64,000 nucleotides of DNA from Mangifera indica. Its lineage: Eukaryota > Streptophyta > Magnoliopsida > Sapindales > Anacardiaceae. Shown one piece after another: positions 11,729 through 24,835 of this stretch (the first letter of the stretch is position 1; each line of letters begins with the position of its first letter). The notes under the pieces are model-generated. The model worked only from the letters and a program-made list of their open reading frames with translations. It had not been told where the DNA came from and made no database searches. The stretch spans positions 12,958,001 through 13,022,000 of the forward strand of contig NC_058147.1 in assembly GCF_011075055.1 (NCBI RefSeq). The letters are read 5' to 3'. A program made the translations under genes and the position numbers.

Positions 11729-12345
11729 GTGATTAGCTTGTCTACTAATTATGAGGATACATCGGTAAGCCTAAATGGATGGGTAATCCCAAAACTCTCA
11801 CCTAGAGAAGTATTTGGAAAAACTTCACGATGGATATTTCAAGCTCAAGGTTTAGAAGATGTACATGAAAAACCTATTAGAGTAGTCTTAACCCAATCAA
11901 ATGAAAGGGAAATCATTTTATCAAATGATGAATGGTTATTAAAACTGCGTGAACTTGTGAAACGGGCAAACAACAAGTATCACTATGTCCAATTAAGAGT
12001 TGTACAAGTAAGAGTATAGGAGTTATTCCGTGGTGGTATAAATGTCGATATACAAGTTGCATTGCTTTTTTTGGAGATGAACTATATTTACTAAAGCTTT
12101 GGTTAGAGGGTTTCATGCCAACCTAGCTTTAGGAGACTCTTATGGAACGATTCGAACAGGATATATGGTCAGTCTTAAAGATCCTAATCTTAAGAGGATT
12201 ATGGTTTTATGAATTCATACTTCTGGATTGGAAGAATTACTACAATCTAGTAACGGCATGACAATTCAATATAGGATGATTTACCGATTGGTAAATTCTA
12301 TAAATCCTATGTCAATGCACTCTCATTCGAATACTAAAACACATG
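11729..12345 (+). pseudogene. Pararetroviral movement protein-like region, broken
   Basis: The frame opens directly after the coat protein stop at a GTG, with no ATG; its first residues include NGWVIPKLSPREVFGK. It runs to a TAG at 12017-12019, where copy B has a CAG codon, so that stop is specific to this copy. Coding resemblance resumes in another frame around 12090-12200 (ALVRGFHANLALGDSYGTI), which has the look of the conserved core of the 30K-type movement proteins of Caulimoviridae. At least one frameshift and several stops lie between the parts. Position after the coat protein and before the protease supports the call; similarity alone is modest. Confidence 0.5.
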
Positions 12346-12352
12346 GTCCTGG

Positions 12353-12985
12353 ATGAAACTCCATTATTCCCATAAATCCCACCATAGTCAATCCTCGTCA
12401 ATGACATGGCAAAGGAATATGGTTTTAACCTTTACACTGCAGCCAAACGTGGTGGATATAGAAATAAACCTAGGAATAAAGATTGAGGAGATTAGAGAGA
12501 AGGTTGATATTACTCTCCCTATTCCAAGAAACTTAGTTTCAAGGAATGTTATATTTTCACCAAGAAATTCAATTTCTAAAAGAAGAGAAGATGTTGGACC
12601 AAGTGCACGAAGGATTAATATGCTAGAAAAGGACAGATTAGACAACTCAGATGCGAAAAACCATATTTCAAGGAATTCTTCTACAAGAAGAATAATCGAT
12701 TATAAATTTGTTCAAATTCCAGTATATGAAGAAAATGGTACTTCGTCAATGCGAATGATAATGTATCATAAAATAAGTTGTCATGCATTGGTACAAGGAA
12801 AATTGACACTTGTATCACTACTGAACTTTCTTTTCCAAAATATAAACTTTATACATTAGATGTTCTGGTAAACACATGCATGAAAGTTTTGTTTTCCACC
12901 AAAAATGTGGATAGAACTTGGAAAACCTATCATGAACACTATTACAAACAGAGGACAAAATATGATCATAGAATTTGTCTAAGAC
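12353..12985 (+). pseudogene. Pararetroviral polymerase N-terminus and aspartic protease region
   Basis: The frame 12353-12859 encodes a basic, Ser- and Arg-rich linker that I cannot place further. In another frame, about 12790-12860, IDTCITTELSFP resembles a retropepsin active-site stretch in which the usual Asp-Thr-Gly is followed by Cys. Here Asp-Thr (codons at 12805-12810) is followed directly by Cys, as if the Gly codon had been lost. The linker and protease are out of frame with each other and with the reverse transcriptase frame starting at 12986, so at least two frameshifts separate them. Confidence 0.45.
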
Positions 12986-14860
12986 GTGACCATATTACTA
13001 AACAGGAAAAAATTCATTCTAAGAGAAATCCTTTTGTTGGATTACTTAGAATTAGATTTCATTCTTGGAAACTCATTTCTTCATGGACAGGTAGAATTGA
13101 GGCCTTTTATCCAAGACAATGACTATATTATTCTTGAAGGACATACAATTCCTATTTTAGCAAGACCAAATATCTCTAAAGTTCGAAATGGCTTTAGGCC
13201 CAAGAGATTACAACCTGAAAAAGAGCAAATCATATTCTCTGTCAAACCAAAAGAGAAATGGTGGATTAATGCTTTTGAAACAAATAGGAATGAAATAACA
13301 TGTCAAGTTAAATTTGACCCTCAAAATCAAATATATCGGATCACTCGAGGAAAAACACAGGAAATTCAAGTCTCTAATATATTCCTTGAGAATACGGATA
13401 AAATAATAGAGAGGAATAAGATTTTAAAGAACGATAGTTATGCAAACTCTTGGATTCTTGAAAAGATTAAAAAATTCAAAGAGGAACTTTCTCCATGTTT
13501 TGATGATTTACCATTAAAATTATGGGAAAGGAAGAGAGTATTTGCTAAAATAAAATTATGGGATCCAAGTGATAGAGTAAAATCAGAATCACGTAGATAC
13601 TCCCCTGACACAAAGGAGGAATTTACAATGCAAATCCCAGAATTATTAGCAAAGGGATTAATTCGAGAAAGTAATAGCCCTCACTCTTCTCCAACTTTTA
13701 TGGTAATGAATAGAGTTGAGCAGATAAGAGGAAATGCTAGAATGGTAATCAACTATAGGCAATTAAATAACAAAACTATAAACGATGCATACAAAATCCT
13801 TAACAAATCAGCTTTACTAAATAAAACTAGATTTGGAAAAATATTTTCACACTTTGATTTAAAGTCAGGATTCTGGCAAATCAGAATAGCGGAACAAAAC
13901 ATTCCTTTAACAGTCTTTACGTGCCCAGAGGGATTGTTTGAATGGCTGGTGTTGCCATTTCGATTAAACCAAGCACCTACCATATTTCAAAGGAAAATGG
14001 ATAAGGTTTTTTTTTTACTTATCTGATTTCTGTGCTGTTTATGTAGATGATGTACTAGTCTTTAGTAAGACTAGAGAAGAACATAAAAATCATCTAGAAC
14101 AAGTAATTAGAAAATTCCTTGAACATGGAATGGTTTTATCCGAAAAGAAGATAGATTGGTTCCAAACCAAGATTAAATTCTTGGGGGTTGAATTTGGAGG
14201 AGGAATCCGACTCCAGGATCATATTGCAAAGTAACTATTGGAATTTCCTGATATGCTTGAAGATAAGCATATGTTACAGTAATTTCTTGGACTTGTAAAT
14301 CAAATGAGGAAATATGTCCCAAATTTGGCCAACATAATAAATGGATTAACAAAAAAGGTTAGTCCTAAGGTACCATGGTCATGGTCCATGGAAGATACCA
14401 ACTGCGTTATCCAAACCAAAAACTTGACTAAGAACCTTCAAGCATTAACACTCCCAATAGACTCTGATTCTCTTATCATAGAGAGTGATACATCTAATTA
14501 TTATTAGGGACAAGTTCTAAAAGCCAAAGGTACTGATAATATCGAAAGAATAGTTTGGTATGCATGAGGAAAATTCTCACCTACTGAAATAAACTATCTT
14601 GTTTATGAAAAAGGAAGTTTTAGCAGCTAAAGAATGTATTGATAGATTTTGATTATTCGTTATTAGTCAAGAATTCACTTTAAGCACTGATTCTAAATAT
14701 TTAATTCATCATTTATGAAATTAGTCTTAAAGGATGATAAAACTACACTAATAAGATGGCAAATCTAGTTTGCGGAATATCACTTCAAGATTGAATTCAT
14801 TTCTGGAAAGTCTAATTTTATTGTTGACTTTTTGTTTAGACCATTGTAGGAGAATGGACA
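12986..14860 (+). pseudogene. Pararetroviral reverse transcriptase / RNase H, broken
   Basis: The frame 12986-14026 starts with the end of the protease (LDFILGNSFLHG) and continues through a long linker into the reverse transcriptase fingers and palm (LLAKGLIRESNSPHSSP, ARMVINYRQLN, FSHFDLKSGFWQI). It is lost at a run of ten T at 14007-14016, a likely slippage frameshift. The catalytic YVDD box follows intact at 14040-14051 in the next frame, then VLSEKKIDWF and LGVEFGGGI. Stops occur near 14232 and 14279. The RNase H domain (around 14470-14800) keeps a recognisable IIESDTSNYY block but has several stops. In an intact virus this protein copies pregenomic RNA to DNA in the cytoplasm. Here it cannot be translated as one chain. 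Confidence 0.75.
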
Positions 14861-16478
14861 AAAAGGATCAAACTAGAAAAATATTTTCATGCTTCAAATG
14901 TCAATCAACGACTTATTTAAGGAGAAACTGCCCTTCTAGGAAAAATGTGGCAATGCCAGAAAAATCAAACTCTAGAAGTGAGAAGGTTGTGACAAAGATA
15001 GTTAATTCAAAAAAAGCCAAAAGAAACTCTTTTAGAAGAGGTAAATATTGTGTTCAAACAGGTTCTTACAACATTACAACATATTACTGTGAATCAATCA
15101 CAAGAACCTTTAGACATTCCACCTATCTTGATACGTTCCAAATCTCAACAATCTCTAGATACAAACACTTCAGATAGAGGAAACCTGAAATATCAGAAGG
15201 CTACTACAGCAAGCATGATGACACCAAGGATGAAAAACTTTGAGGTTGGAAGTTCTAGTAAAGTGAAAGGGAATTCTGAACATATTTCAAATCCCAAAAA
15301 GGACTTTCAAAGAAAAGGTGAAACTGTTATAAAACAGGATACTGCCAAAAAGTAGAAAACTGCCAAAGAGCAAGAAAAAGGAATGAAAAATTTACAAAAA
15401 AAGCTTAGCTATATAGAGAAATTCGACATTCCTGAAAACTTGAAACTTACGGAAGCCAGCAGAGCAATATTAGAAGACCTAAACGGTCAATGTTGTATAG
15501 CCCTAGCTATGGGACAAAGCGAAGTAGAACTTGGGCAGATATTGCAAAAACTAGCCAATAGACTAGCTTGGCTTGAAATGGATAGGATTTATTATGAAGA
15601 AGAAGAACTCTTAAAAAGATTTGTTCTTCAAAAACTACTTTTAAGGTCTAGACTACTTAGATATATAACAAACTTCGAAATGTCTTATCTCGAAATAGTC
15701 ACTTTAAAAGGATTAATAACATCTCTAAAAGAAGAAGACAAAAAAGATCTTCAAGAAGGACTTTCTGTGTTCTTGGATGGACTTATAAAATTACATGTTC
15801 CATGGAAGCTTTTTTGGAAGGGATTTTATGGATCATTTTTGAAAAAGGATGGATAGATGTAATTGAGATCAATGTACAGGAAACGATGGTTAACTCGAAA
15901 TACCAGATGTTGTTAAGCAAGCTTTCTGTGTATTTGATAGAAGAATTCATACATTCACCTGTGTGATAACTTCATCGATTCAAGAGGATGATGACATGCA
16001 ACCTGTACAAATTTGGGAATTTGTTGTAGAAGAACCATGGTATAACATAATGGTTCGAAAAGATGTCTTAATAGGACAAGCAGCACTGCAACAACTTCAT
16101 GAACTTAACAAGGTAGACGAATACTGGACGAGACTACATACAGTAAAGTTACTAATGGTCTAATCCAGGTTAGGAGAACTCTTGAGAAAAAATGAAATAG
16201 TTCACATTGACAAGGGAGTAATTGTTATCTCGTCAAAGAAATACGCAAGAGTTCCAAACACTTTGTTTAGGGAAAATCGAGCCCAAATCCAAGATATGGT
16301 TGCAGGATTTAAACCTCATAATATATCTAATCAGGCTCTGATTGAAAATACAAAGGATATACTTCGACTTGTTATTACTCAAAAGGTTAAAGCCCACGCC
16401 CAAATTGCAGAAGTTCAACCGGAAGAAGAAGGAACCTTTGGAGACTTTATGGACTCATTAGATCAGCCCATAGAATGA
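14851..16478 (+). pseudogene. Pararetroviral last frame, in the position of the transactivator/inclusion protein
   Basis: Four partial frames (14851-15177, 15050-15355, 15383-15856, 15963-16478 with a stop at about 16161) look like one protein cut by stops and shifts. The first part has CFKC followed by a Cys ten residues later, a zinc-knuckle-like pattern with Tyr where His is expected. The middle part (15383-15856) is rich in Glu, Lys and Leu and probably helical. In cavemoviruses and solendoviruses the frame after the polymerase encodes a translational transactivator that forms inclusion bodies. I infer that role from position alone; I do not see a diagnostic motif. Confidence 0.4.
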
Positions 16479-16835
16479 GCCCAAGAAGAGGGAGATCTGC
16501 TCAACCCAAAAGCAAAAAGAGCAGCACGTGTAATCGCAACGTGTATCAAATATGTGGAAGACAAGTGGAAAGCGAAAACAACAGATCAACGGAGGAGACT
16601 TTGCCAACACTCTGAAGATCAACGACTGATAAAGCACCACTTGGATTTTACTGTTATAAAATATGTAAACATGACTGACATATAGGAGACTAAGACCCCA
16701 GTGCTTAGAACACGTGGTTGTCTGGTTGCATCGGTTGGAGACAGCCTAGTACAATTATTTAATAAGTTTACTATTCACTTGTACTGTATTGTTGGCGGAT
16801 TCAAAATTGTTTGAAATCCGGAAGCTTTTTCTCTT

Positions 16836-16844
16836 CTATAAATA
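16836..16844 (+). promoter_or_regulatory. TATA box of the pararetroviral (35S-like) promoter
   Basis: CTATAAATA sits in a CTCTTCTATAAATAGAAGAG context about 360 bases after the last viral frame, where caulimovirids carry the pregenomic RNA promoter. TTCTATAAATAGAA is itself palindromic. I see no tRNA-Met primer binding site within the following 150 bases, so the leader is probably truncated. If active, transcription would run into OPR-A exons 2-5. Confidence 0.55.
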
Positions 16845-16942
16845 GAAGAGACTTTGCTAAGTAATTGTAAGAGTGGTGTAAGAGTGAATATAGGTAAGCT
16901 TTTTCTTAGCTGGGTTTTTAACTTTTTATATAATGGCGCAAG

Positions 16943-16996
16943 CAGGAAAGGAGCCACTGAGGGCTGAGTGGGGGCTCCATGTCCCAATGACATTGG
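16943..16996 (+). repeat. Hairpin-forming segment flanking viral copy A, also present by copy B
   Basis: GGAGCC at 16950-16955 pairs with GGCTCC at 16973-16978. The surrounding 50 bases resemble the reverse strand of 38581-38628: both read GGAA(A)GGAGCCAC...CATGTCCC(C/A)ATGAC-like, and both can fold. One copy lies just after viral copy A and the other lies between OPR-D exon 1 and viral copy B. It is therefore either viral terminal sequence or a host segment duplicated around the insertion. Confidence 0.5.
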
Positions 16997-18943
<1,947 letters not shown>

Positions 18944-19351
18944 CCATTCCTTGAAAGGACAGATTAGGATTTTTATTTGATTATTTGGCCTTGTTTTTTT
19001 AACTCAATGTGATTTCTATTATGATTCTACTTTATTTTCTTATATCTTTTAAGTGTTATTTTTGTGCTTGTATGAATTTAGAAAATAACTCAATTGATAA
19101 TAAAATAATAAGGGCAATGACTGCTTATTATTATTATTTTTTTTGGCTGCACAGATGACTATAATTTTCTCTCCAAATGACTATTTTAGTGTGAATTGTA
19201 GCTGCAGTTACTCATTTATGTGCTTATAAAGTAAATTTACAAACAACTATGATATAGAATTATTATATTTTACCATGTAACCTTTCATTTAAAATGTTTT
19301 ATTGCTGAGTGGTAAACAAGATTTCACTTTGGACATATTTGCGTTTGTCGA
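18944..19351. other. 3' flank of OPR-A, no further feature
   Basis: Contains AT-rich sequence with AATAAT-type possible polyadenylation signals (about 19099-19111) and nothing else I recognise. Confidence 0.5.
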
Positions 19352-19359
19352 CATATAAC

Positions 19360-20025
19360 TAGATCTAACAAATGGGTAGGGTAGGTTGGGGGCAAGCTAG
19401 ATCGATATGGGTATTAATAAAAAATAGATCAAGTTATATGAGTGATGATTTCTAAATTCATATCTGGCTCGATGGATACAGGTTGCCCTGCAGATTGTCT
19501 ATTAATATTAATTTTTCACTATTTCTCTTTTGTTTTTGTTATTTTAATGTATTATTTTTTTAATTTTCAATATTTTTCTCTTCAAATATATAAATATTTC
19601 ATAGAGGAACGAAATTTTATTTCAAATTATAAATTTTTTTAAATAAATTTGAAAAATTTTATTATTAAACATAAAATGAATATTTATAACAAAATTTTTA
19701 ATGCTTATATTTTTTAAATTTATTTTTAATACAACAAATTTTTTAATTTTAGAACAGATTTGAGTTCATTTTATGTTAAGAAAAATGAAAATATGTAAAA
19801 TTTATGTTTAGTGTATTGTAAATTTGATATTGAAGTGGAAAAAGAAAGTGAATAAAAAAAAGTCACCCATGGGCACCGGCGGGCATACCTGACTTGTCCA
19901 CAAAAATTCATTACCTATGAGTATGGGTCTAAAACAAATATAGGTTTAAAAATCTAAAATTTATACCTATATTTAGATAAATTACCCATGAGTTACATAG
20001 ATTGCCCGCCCATTTTGCCCCTCTA
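19360..20025. mobile_element. Non-autonomous hAT-like element (666 bp) with perfect 8-bp target duplication
   Basis: CATATAAC at 19352-19359 is repeated exactly at 20026-20033. The ends are inverted: TAGATCTAACAAATGGGTAG on the left against TAGAGGGGCAAAATGGGCGG read inward from the right. Subterminal sequences are rich in GGGTA/TACCC-type blocks and the middle is very AT-rich. No transposase frame. The 8-bp duplication and TA-rich short inverted ends fit the hAT superfamily. Confidence 0.8.
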
Positions 20026-20033
20026 CATATAAC

Positions 20034-21618
20034 ACGTTAATGCCGCATTCCGGGGGCATGTTGGGCGAAAAGTGCTCACTTTGCCATCTTTCAATTTTGT
20101 TTTTTATTCTGCCATTCAAATATTTTATGTACACTTCAGTTATATTGTGAGATTAAAATGAACAAAAAATCTGTTTTACCCACAGATGTGATTGCTCTGG
20201 ACCAAGGAAACTCGGCTAGGGAACTGTTTAGTTTGTGATAAACAAAGGTTAGTTTGGTAATTTTATTTTATTACTAACATTATTTTATTTAATTTATAAA
20301 AAATAAAATATTATATTAATCTTATATTACCAATAGTAATATGACAAGACAAGTATTATAAAACATAATTTGATTACCAATTCTGTCTTAATTATTACAA
20401 TATTATCACCATACTTTTGATTTTTTTATTAATTTTTTATAACATAAAAACCTTGATTGTCAATTAATATAGCAAGTCATATAATGAATATTTTAGAATA
20501 AATCATTCTCTGGAAACCGTAAGCCATGGAAATCGTTCATCTGTTGCACCATCATAAAATAAGTGTAAGCGATTGTTTCCAAATGAACAATTTGTTGTCC
20601 AATAAAATGATAGACACCAGGAGAGATGACTAGGAAGGAGAGATAGTGTCGAAGAGGGAAAGACATCATCGGGGGAGTGCCAAAAAGGGTTGCCATCACT
20701 GGAAATTTATTACTAAAAAATTGAAACCTTAGGAGGGAAAAATATAATTTTTCAAAACCTAAGTTTGAGGATAAATTGTTAGTTTTTAGGGTTTATAGGA
20801 GAAAATAAGATAAAGGTCTATTTTTTTTTATTGTCACTAGTTAAATCATAATTTTACCTTTAAAATTAATAAATTTTGTTAACTTTAACAATTTATAAAT
20901 AAGTGTTTAAATTTTTAAAACTTTACAACTAAGAATTTGTGAATACACTAATCCTTGGTGGGAATAAGTATAAGTCTTTTGGCCCTATAAAAAATACAAA
21001 ATATTTGTTCACTTTCAGATAGGCATAAAGCGGTAAAGTAAACGGTGACTAAACATTTTCCATTACATTACATTTTTCAACTCTTTACGGCACACTCCAG
21101 TAAACTAGAATATAGTTCTTTTAAAATTGTATTGAATCAATTAGTATGAGCGGTTAAATGATAAATTAGCTTACAATTTAATTTGACTTTATAATCTGGT
21201 TTGATTTATACATAAATATTGATTTATTTCAAATTTTGCTCAAACTTAGTAAACTCATTGAACTAAAAAATTTATTTAAAATTAACAAATTAGGTTTACA
21301 TAACACTATATAATTTCTGTCTTATTAAGATTTAAAAAAGTTATAATTTGTAAGATTTTAATTGAATTAATGATAAAATTTATAATTGGTTTTTTTCCTA
21401 TCTATGTAATGGAATATCAATTATTTAACTAACATATTTGAAATTATTTTTACATGTTTTATGTTTAAAAAATATATTAAATGTTTGGTACTATTTAAAA
21501 AATATATAATAATTTGTCAATGATTAAATTGGTTGATTATTTGATTGAATCGATCAAATCACAAACTAATAAAATAATCGATTCGATCATCAAACCGATC
21601 TTAAAAGACGTTACTAGA
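20034..21618. other. AT-rich intergenic sequence without a recognised gene
   Basis: No domain or long frame. The reverse frame 20493-20699 (68 codons) has no features I recognise. Parts are extremely A/T-rich (20260-20460, 20820-20960). It lies between OPR-A and the upstream region of OPR-C. Confidence 0.5.
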
Positions 21619-21626
21619 ATGCAAGA

Positions 21627-21921
21627 TAGATCTAGATTCGATTTGAGTCAAGTCAAGCTCGAGCTCGAGCTCGGGCTCATTGAGCTCGCTTCAAATAAGC
21701 TCGAACTCGATTCGTTTCAAGCTCAAGTTCGAGTTTTTAACTAATTCGTTATTAAAATAACGTCATTTTAATACATATTGATCAAAACGATGTCATTTTG
21801 TATCAAAATTCTTAGCTAGCGGGTTTACTGAGCTAAACACTTCAAAGCTCAAGCTCAAGCTAGTTTGAGATTAGCTCATTTTGGACTTGTTTGAGTTGAG
21901 CTGGTTTTGAATCCTGTCGTA
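21627..21921. mobile_element. Non-autonomous hAT-like element (295 bp) with perfect 8-bp target duplication
   Basis: ATGCAAGA flanks both sides (21619-21626 and 21922-21929). The left end reads TAGATCTAGATTCGATTTGA and the right end, read inward, TACGACAGGATTCAAAACCA: imperfect inverted ends with a shared GATTC(A/G)A core. The interior carries many AGCTCGAGCTC-type blocks and the ACGATGTCATTTTGTATCAA segment also found in the element at 44750-45095, so they are one family. The 5' end of the coding hAT at 58149 has the same architecture and is a plausible source of transposase. Confidence 0.85.
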
Positions 21922-22199
21922 ATGCAAGACATTAAATTTTATTTTTTGCAGGTTTCCACCATAGCCCTGTACTTTACTCCGTTTCAAACCTAATTGATGA
22001 TACAAGTCCCACCTTTGTTTTTTCACGTTAGGTCATTTTTCCTTCCAAAAAAGTAGTGCCAATATGTTGTAAATTTAATTCAACAAATATGAAATAAAAA
22101 GAAAGGGAGACTTGGTGGGTGAATGGGTCCATATATGTCCCCTTGAATCCTTTGTAGGAATGATAGGGATTCAACTCCAATTTTAAAGGGAGATGGTCT

Positions 22200-24300
22200 T
22201 ATTACTAATTTGCCTTAAGAATAGGCGGTACAAAATTTTTCACTGGACAAGAAAATTTTATGATTATTTAATGTATATCCATGTAAATTTTCAATAATCC
22301 TATGCATCATTGTAGATCTTGGGTGGCCTAAACGATTAGGTCAAAGCATAAATGCTTTTAGATCAGAAAACTTCTAGTTCAATAGTACACAGGTTTCAAT
22401 TGCCTTTATCATTGTATAGTACAATCTAGCTGATAAAGCGAACAATTTTTCTAGTATAAGCCTTTTTTCAGAGGCATTACCAGTTATACAGATGAATTAT
22501 GCACAATTTTCACTCATGGTTTCATTATGATAACTATTATTTCTTATATCTTTAAAACTAAGCAAATTTCTTTTAGATCTACTTGAATATAATGCATCAT
22601 TGATGCTTAATTTGGTTCTATTTTTAACATAATTATGGCTTTTTAGAAGCCTTCAATCATATTTATTGATCCTGATATAGTATTTACTTTAGCCTCCATT
22701 GGTGATAAAGTTAAGAAGAATTTCTTTTCTTTCAATATTTGTGTAAGTGGTTGCACTATCGACCAAACGCATATTTCCATCACCAACTTTTGAAGTTAAT
22801 GCTTCAATTATGGAGTCCATTTCCTTTTATTTTAAAATTTACATTAGTTCTTACCAAATTTGAAAGAAAGAAATATATATAGTACTAATTACACACTATA
22901 ATATACATAATTTCTTAATCTTGATGAAATTTTAAAATATCAAAGTTCGTCAGATCGACAAGGTCTAGATCATCAACACAATTTGATTATATTTCTTGTC
23001 TGCATTTTTTATAGATGCTTGGTATAAATCTACCAAATGTCTTGGCATACGATAGGTACGTGACCAATGACCTTTAGAACCACATCTGTAACATTTAATT
23101 TCATGGTTTTGTGGTTTACTCTGTATCATTTTCTCTTTATCCTATATTGCTTCATCTCTGGTCCTTTGATAGTGAAAAGATTTTCTTTTATGATCACCTT
23201 TGGATCGAAACTTATTTAGTCTATGACCTCATTTGTGCCCATGATGATTACTACTAGTAGTTGCATTCACTTCAGGGAATGGCGCAATACCAGTGGGGCA
23301 TGTCTGGTGGTTTCTCAATAGCAATTCATTGTTTTGCTCAACCACCAATAAACAGGATATCAATTTAGAATATTTTTTAAAATTTTTTTCCCTATATTTT
23401 TGTTATAGGAGCATATTTAAGGGATGAAATTTGGAAAAAGTTTTTTCTAACATATTTTCTTCAATTGTTTTTTCTTCATATAGTCTCATTCAGGAGACGA
23501 TTCTGAAAATAATAGCGTTATATTCACTTACAAATTTAAAATCTTGTAAGCGTAAATTAGTCCATTCATATTAGGCTATTGGCAATGTTATTTATTTATG
23601 ATGATCGAATCTTTTTTTTTAGATTTCTCCATAATTCTAATAGGTCTATAATATCCACGTATTCTGCTCGTAACCCTTCGTGGATATGATGATGAAGGAA
23701 AATAGTAGTTTTAGATTTATCCTACTAGGATGCTTCATTTCCTTCTTTTATTGTTTCTCTAAGGCTTATTGATTGTAGATGGAGAACCGTGTCTAAGGCC
23801 TATTCAGAGTAATTTCTCCATCCAATCGAAGGGCAACATATTGAAGTTTTACAAGATTTGCTATTTTCACCAATTGTAGGTTGATGAAAGGAATAAAAAT
23901 TAGTGATATGATGAGGGAAAAATTATGTGTGAACTTTAGGTTCGTATTTGTCTCATATTCACAAAACTTCTGGTTTTATGATTAATATTTATGATATTAT
24001 AATATGTAAAACTTACATAATATTTTAGACTTCTATGTGATTATTTTCATCACTTATGCAATCTTCAGACTGCAAATAGGATATAGTTATAATACATATG
24101 TTAATGAAATTTAGGACTTCAGGCCTATATATATTTTCTCATGATTTTGTAATCTTCAGGTAAAAAATCATATACCGTAATCATATTTAAAACTTCAGGT
24201 CAATATTCATAATTTTATAACTTCAGGTTGCAAATGATGTTTAGGACTTTGGGTCCAAATTTATAATATTCTAGACTTTAGATTCAGATTTATGATTTTG
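22200..24300 (-). pseudogene. Copia gag-protease-GAG-pre-integrase remnant
   Basis: On the minus strand a CCHC zinc knuckle CYRCGSKGHWSRTC lies near 23055-23096, followed by HLVDLYQAS, typical of one group of plant copia gags. Around 22760 the protease region reads a LVDSATT active-site-like stretch where a DSGAT motif is expected. Further on, TKLSINDALYSSRSKRNLLSF and the LGHP block (near 22325) mark the GAG-pre-integrase domain. Several in-frame stops and shifts are present. Gag packages element RNA and protease would mature the polyprotein; neither is usable here. Confidence 0.75.
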
Positions 24301-24404
24301 CAAACTTCTGGTTGCAGATAGGGTACACTTATAATTGAAAAATTAAATGGACGCATAACAACAAATAAAATATATATAATAATTGAGAGATTTTAATGAT
24401 ATAC

Positions 24405-24427
24405 CTGAGCAAATCCTGCTGATAACG
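24405..24427 (-). other. Primer binding site of the copia element
   Basis: Immediately inside the right LTR the minus strand reads CACGTTATCAGCAGGA, close to the ACGTTATCAGCACGA primer binding site (internal half of initiator tRNA-Met) used by several plant copia lineages. Confidence 0.65.
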
Positions 24428-24835
24428 TGTTGTAAATTTAATTCAACAAATATGAAATAAAAAGAAAGTAAGAGAGAATTGTAGCAAAGAAGATAAAGCA
24501 TAACTGAAGAAAGAAATAATTGAGAGAGTGTTTTTCATATATCATCTGGATACTTCAATTACAAATGGAGGGGGGTGTATTTATAAGCCTCCATGTCACC
24601 CTCAAGTCAAGGAAAATGGCTTTCACACTCAAGTCAAGCAAAAGCAATTTAATGTTTTCACACTCTTTTGGCCAAAGTTTCTTCTCACATGGTGGAAAAT
24701 CCACCTTCGGTAACACAATAGATATTATTACCGTTTATGAAAACAACTCTTTGATATGTAAAATTTTATATTAGGTAATTTCATGATGTCATCAAATTAT
24801 TGCCAAAACCATCACTTTCTTCGTCTCCCATCACT

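Larger units (their letters stand above)
11527..16920 (+). mobile_element. Endogenous pararetrovirus (Caulimoviridae), copy A, 3' part
   Basis: A run of decayed frames gives, in order: the acidic end of the coat protein, a movement-protein-like region, aspartic protease, reverse transcriptase and RNase H, a further open region, and a 35S-like promoter with a TATA box. Coat protein before movement protein, and a separate last frame after the polymerase, is the order known for cavemoviruses and solendoviruses. That placement is my inference. Many stops and frameshifts make it non-functional. There is no integrase and there are no LTRs, as expected for this family, whose integration is illegitimate. 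The left end starts abruptly inside the coat protein frame. It lies directly upstream of OPR-A exon 2 in the same orientation, apparently within intron 1. Copy B at 36370-38540 shares 11527-12100 at roughly 97 percent by eye. Confidence 0.8.
22065..24715 (-). mobile_element. Ty1/copia element with internal deletion, complete ends (2651 bp)
   Basis: CAATA flanks both sides (22060-22064 and 24716-24720), a 5-bp target duplication. The right LTR is 24428-24715 (288 bp; TG...CA on the minus strand). The left LTR keeps only its terminal 40-odd bases (22065 to about 22106), identical to the start of the right LTR, and then breaks into internal sequence. The minus-strand body holds the end of gag, protease and the GAG-pre-integrase region. 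Integrase core, reverse transcriptase and RNase H are gone. One deletion thus removed the 3' half of the coding region and most of one LTR while leaving both outer ends. The element sits in the promoter of OPR-C: sequence left of 22060 resembles the far upstream region of OPR-B. Confidence 0.85.
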
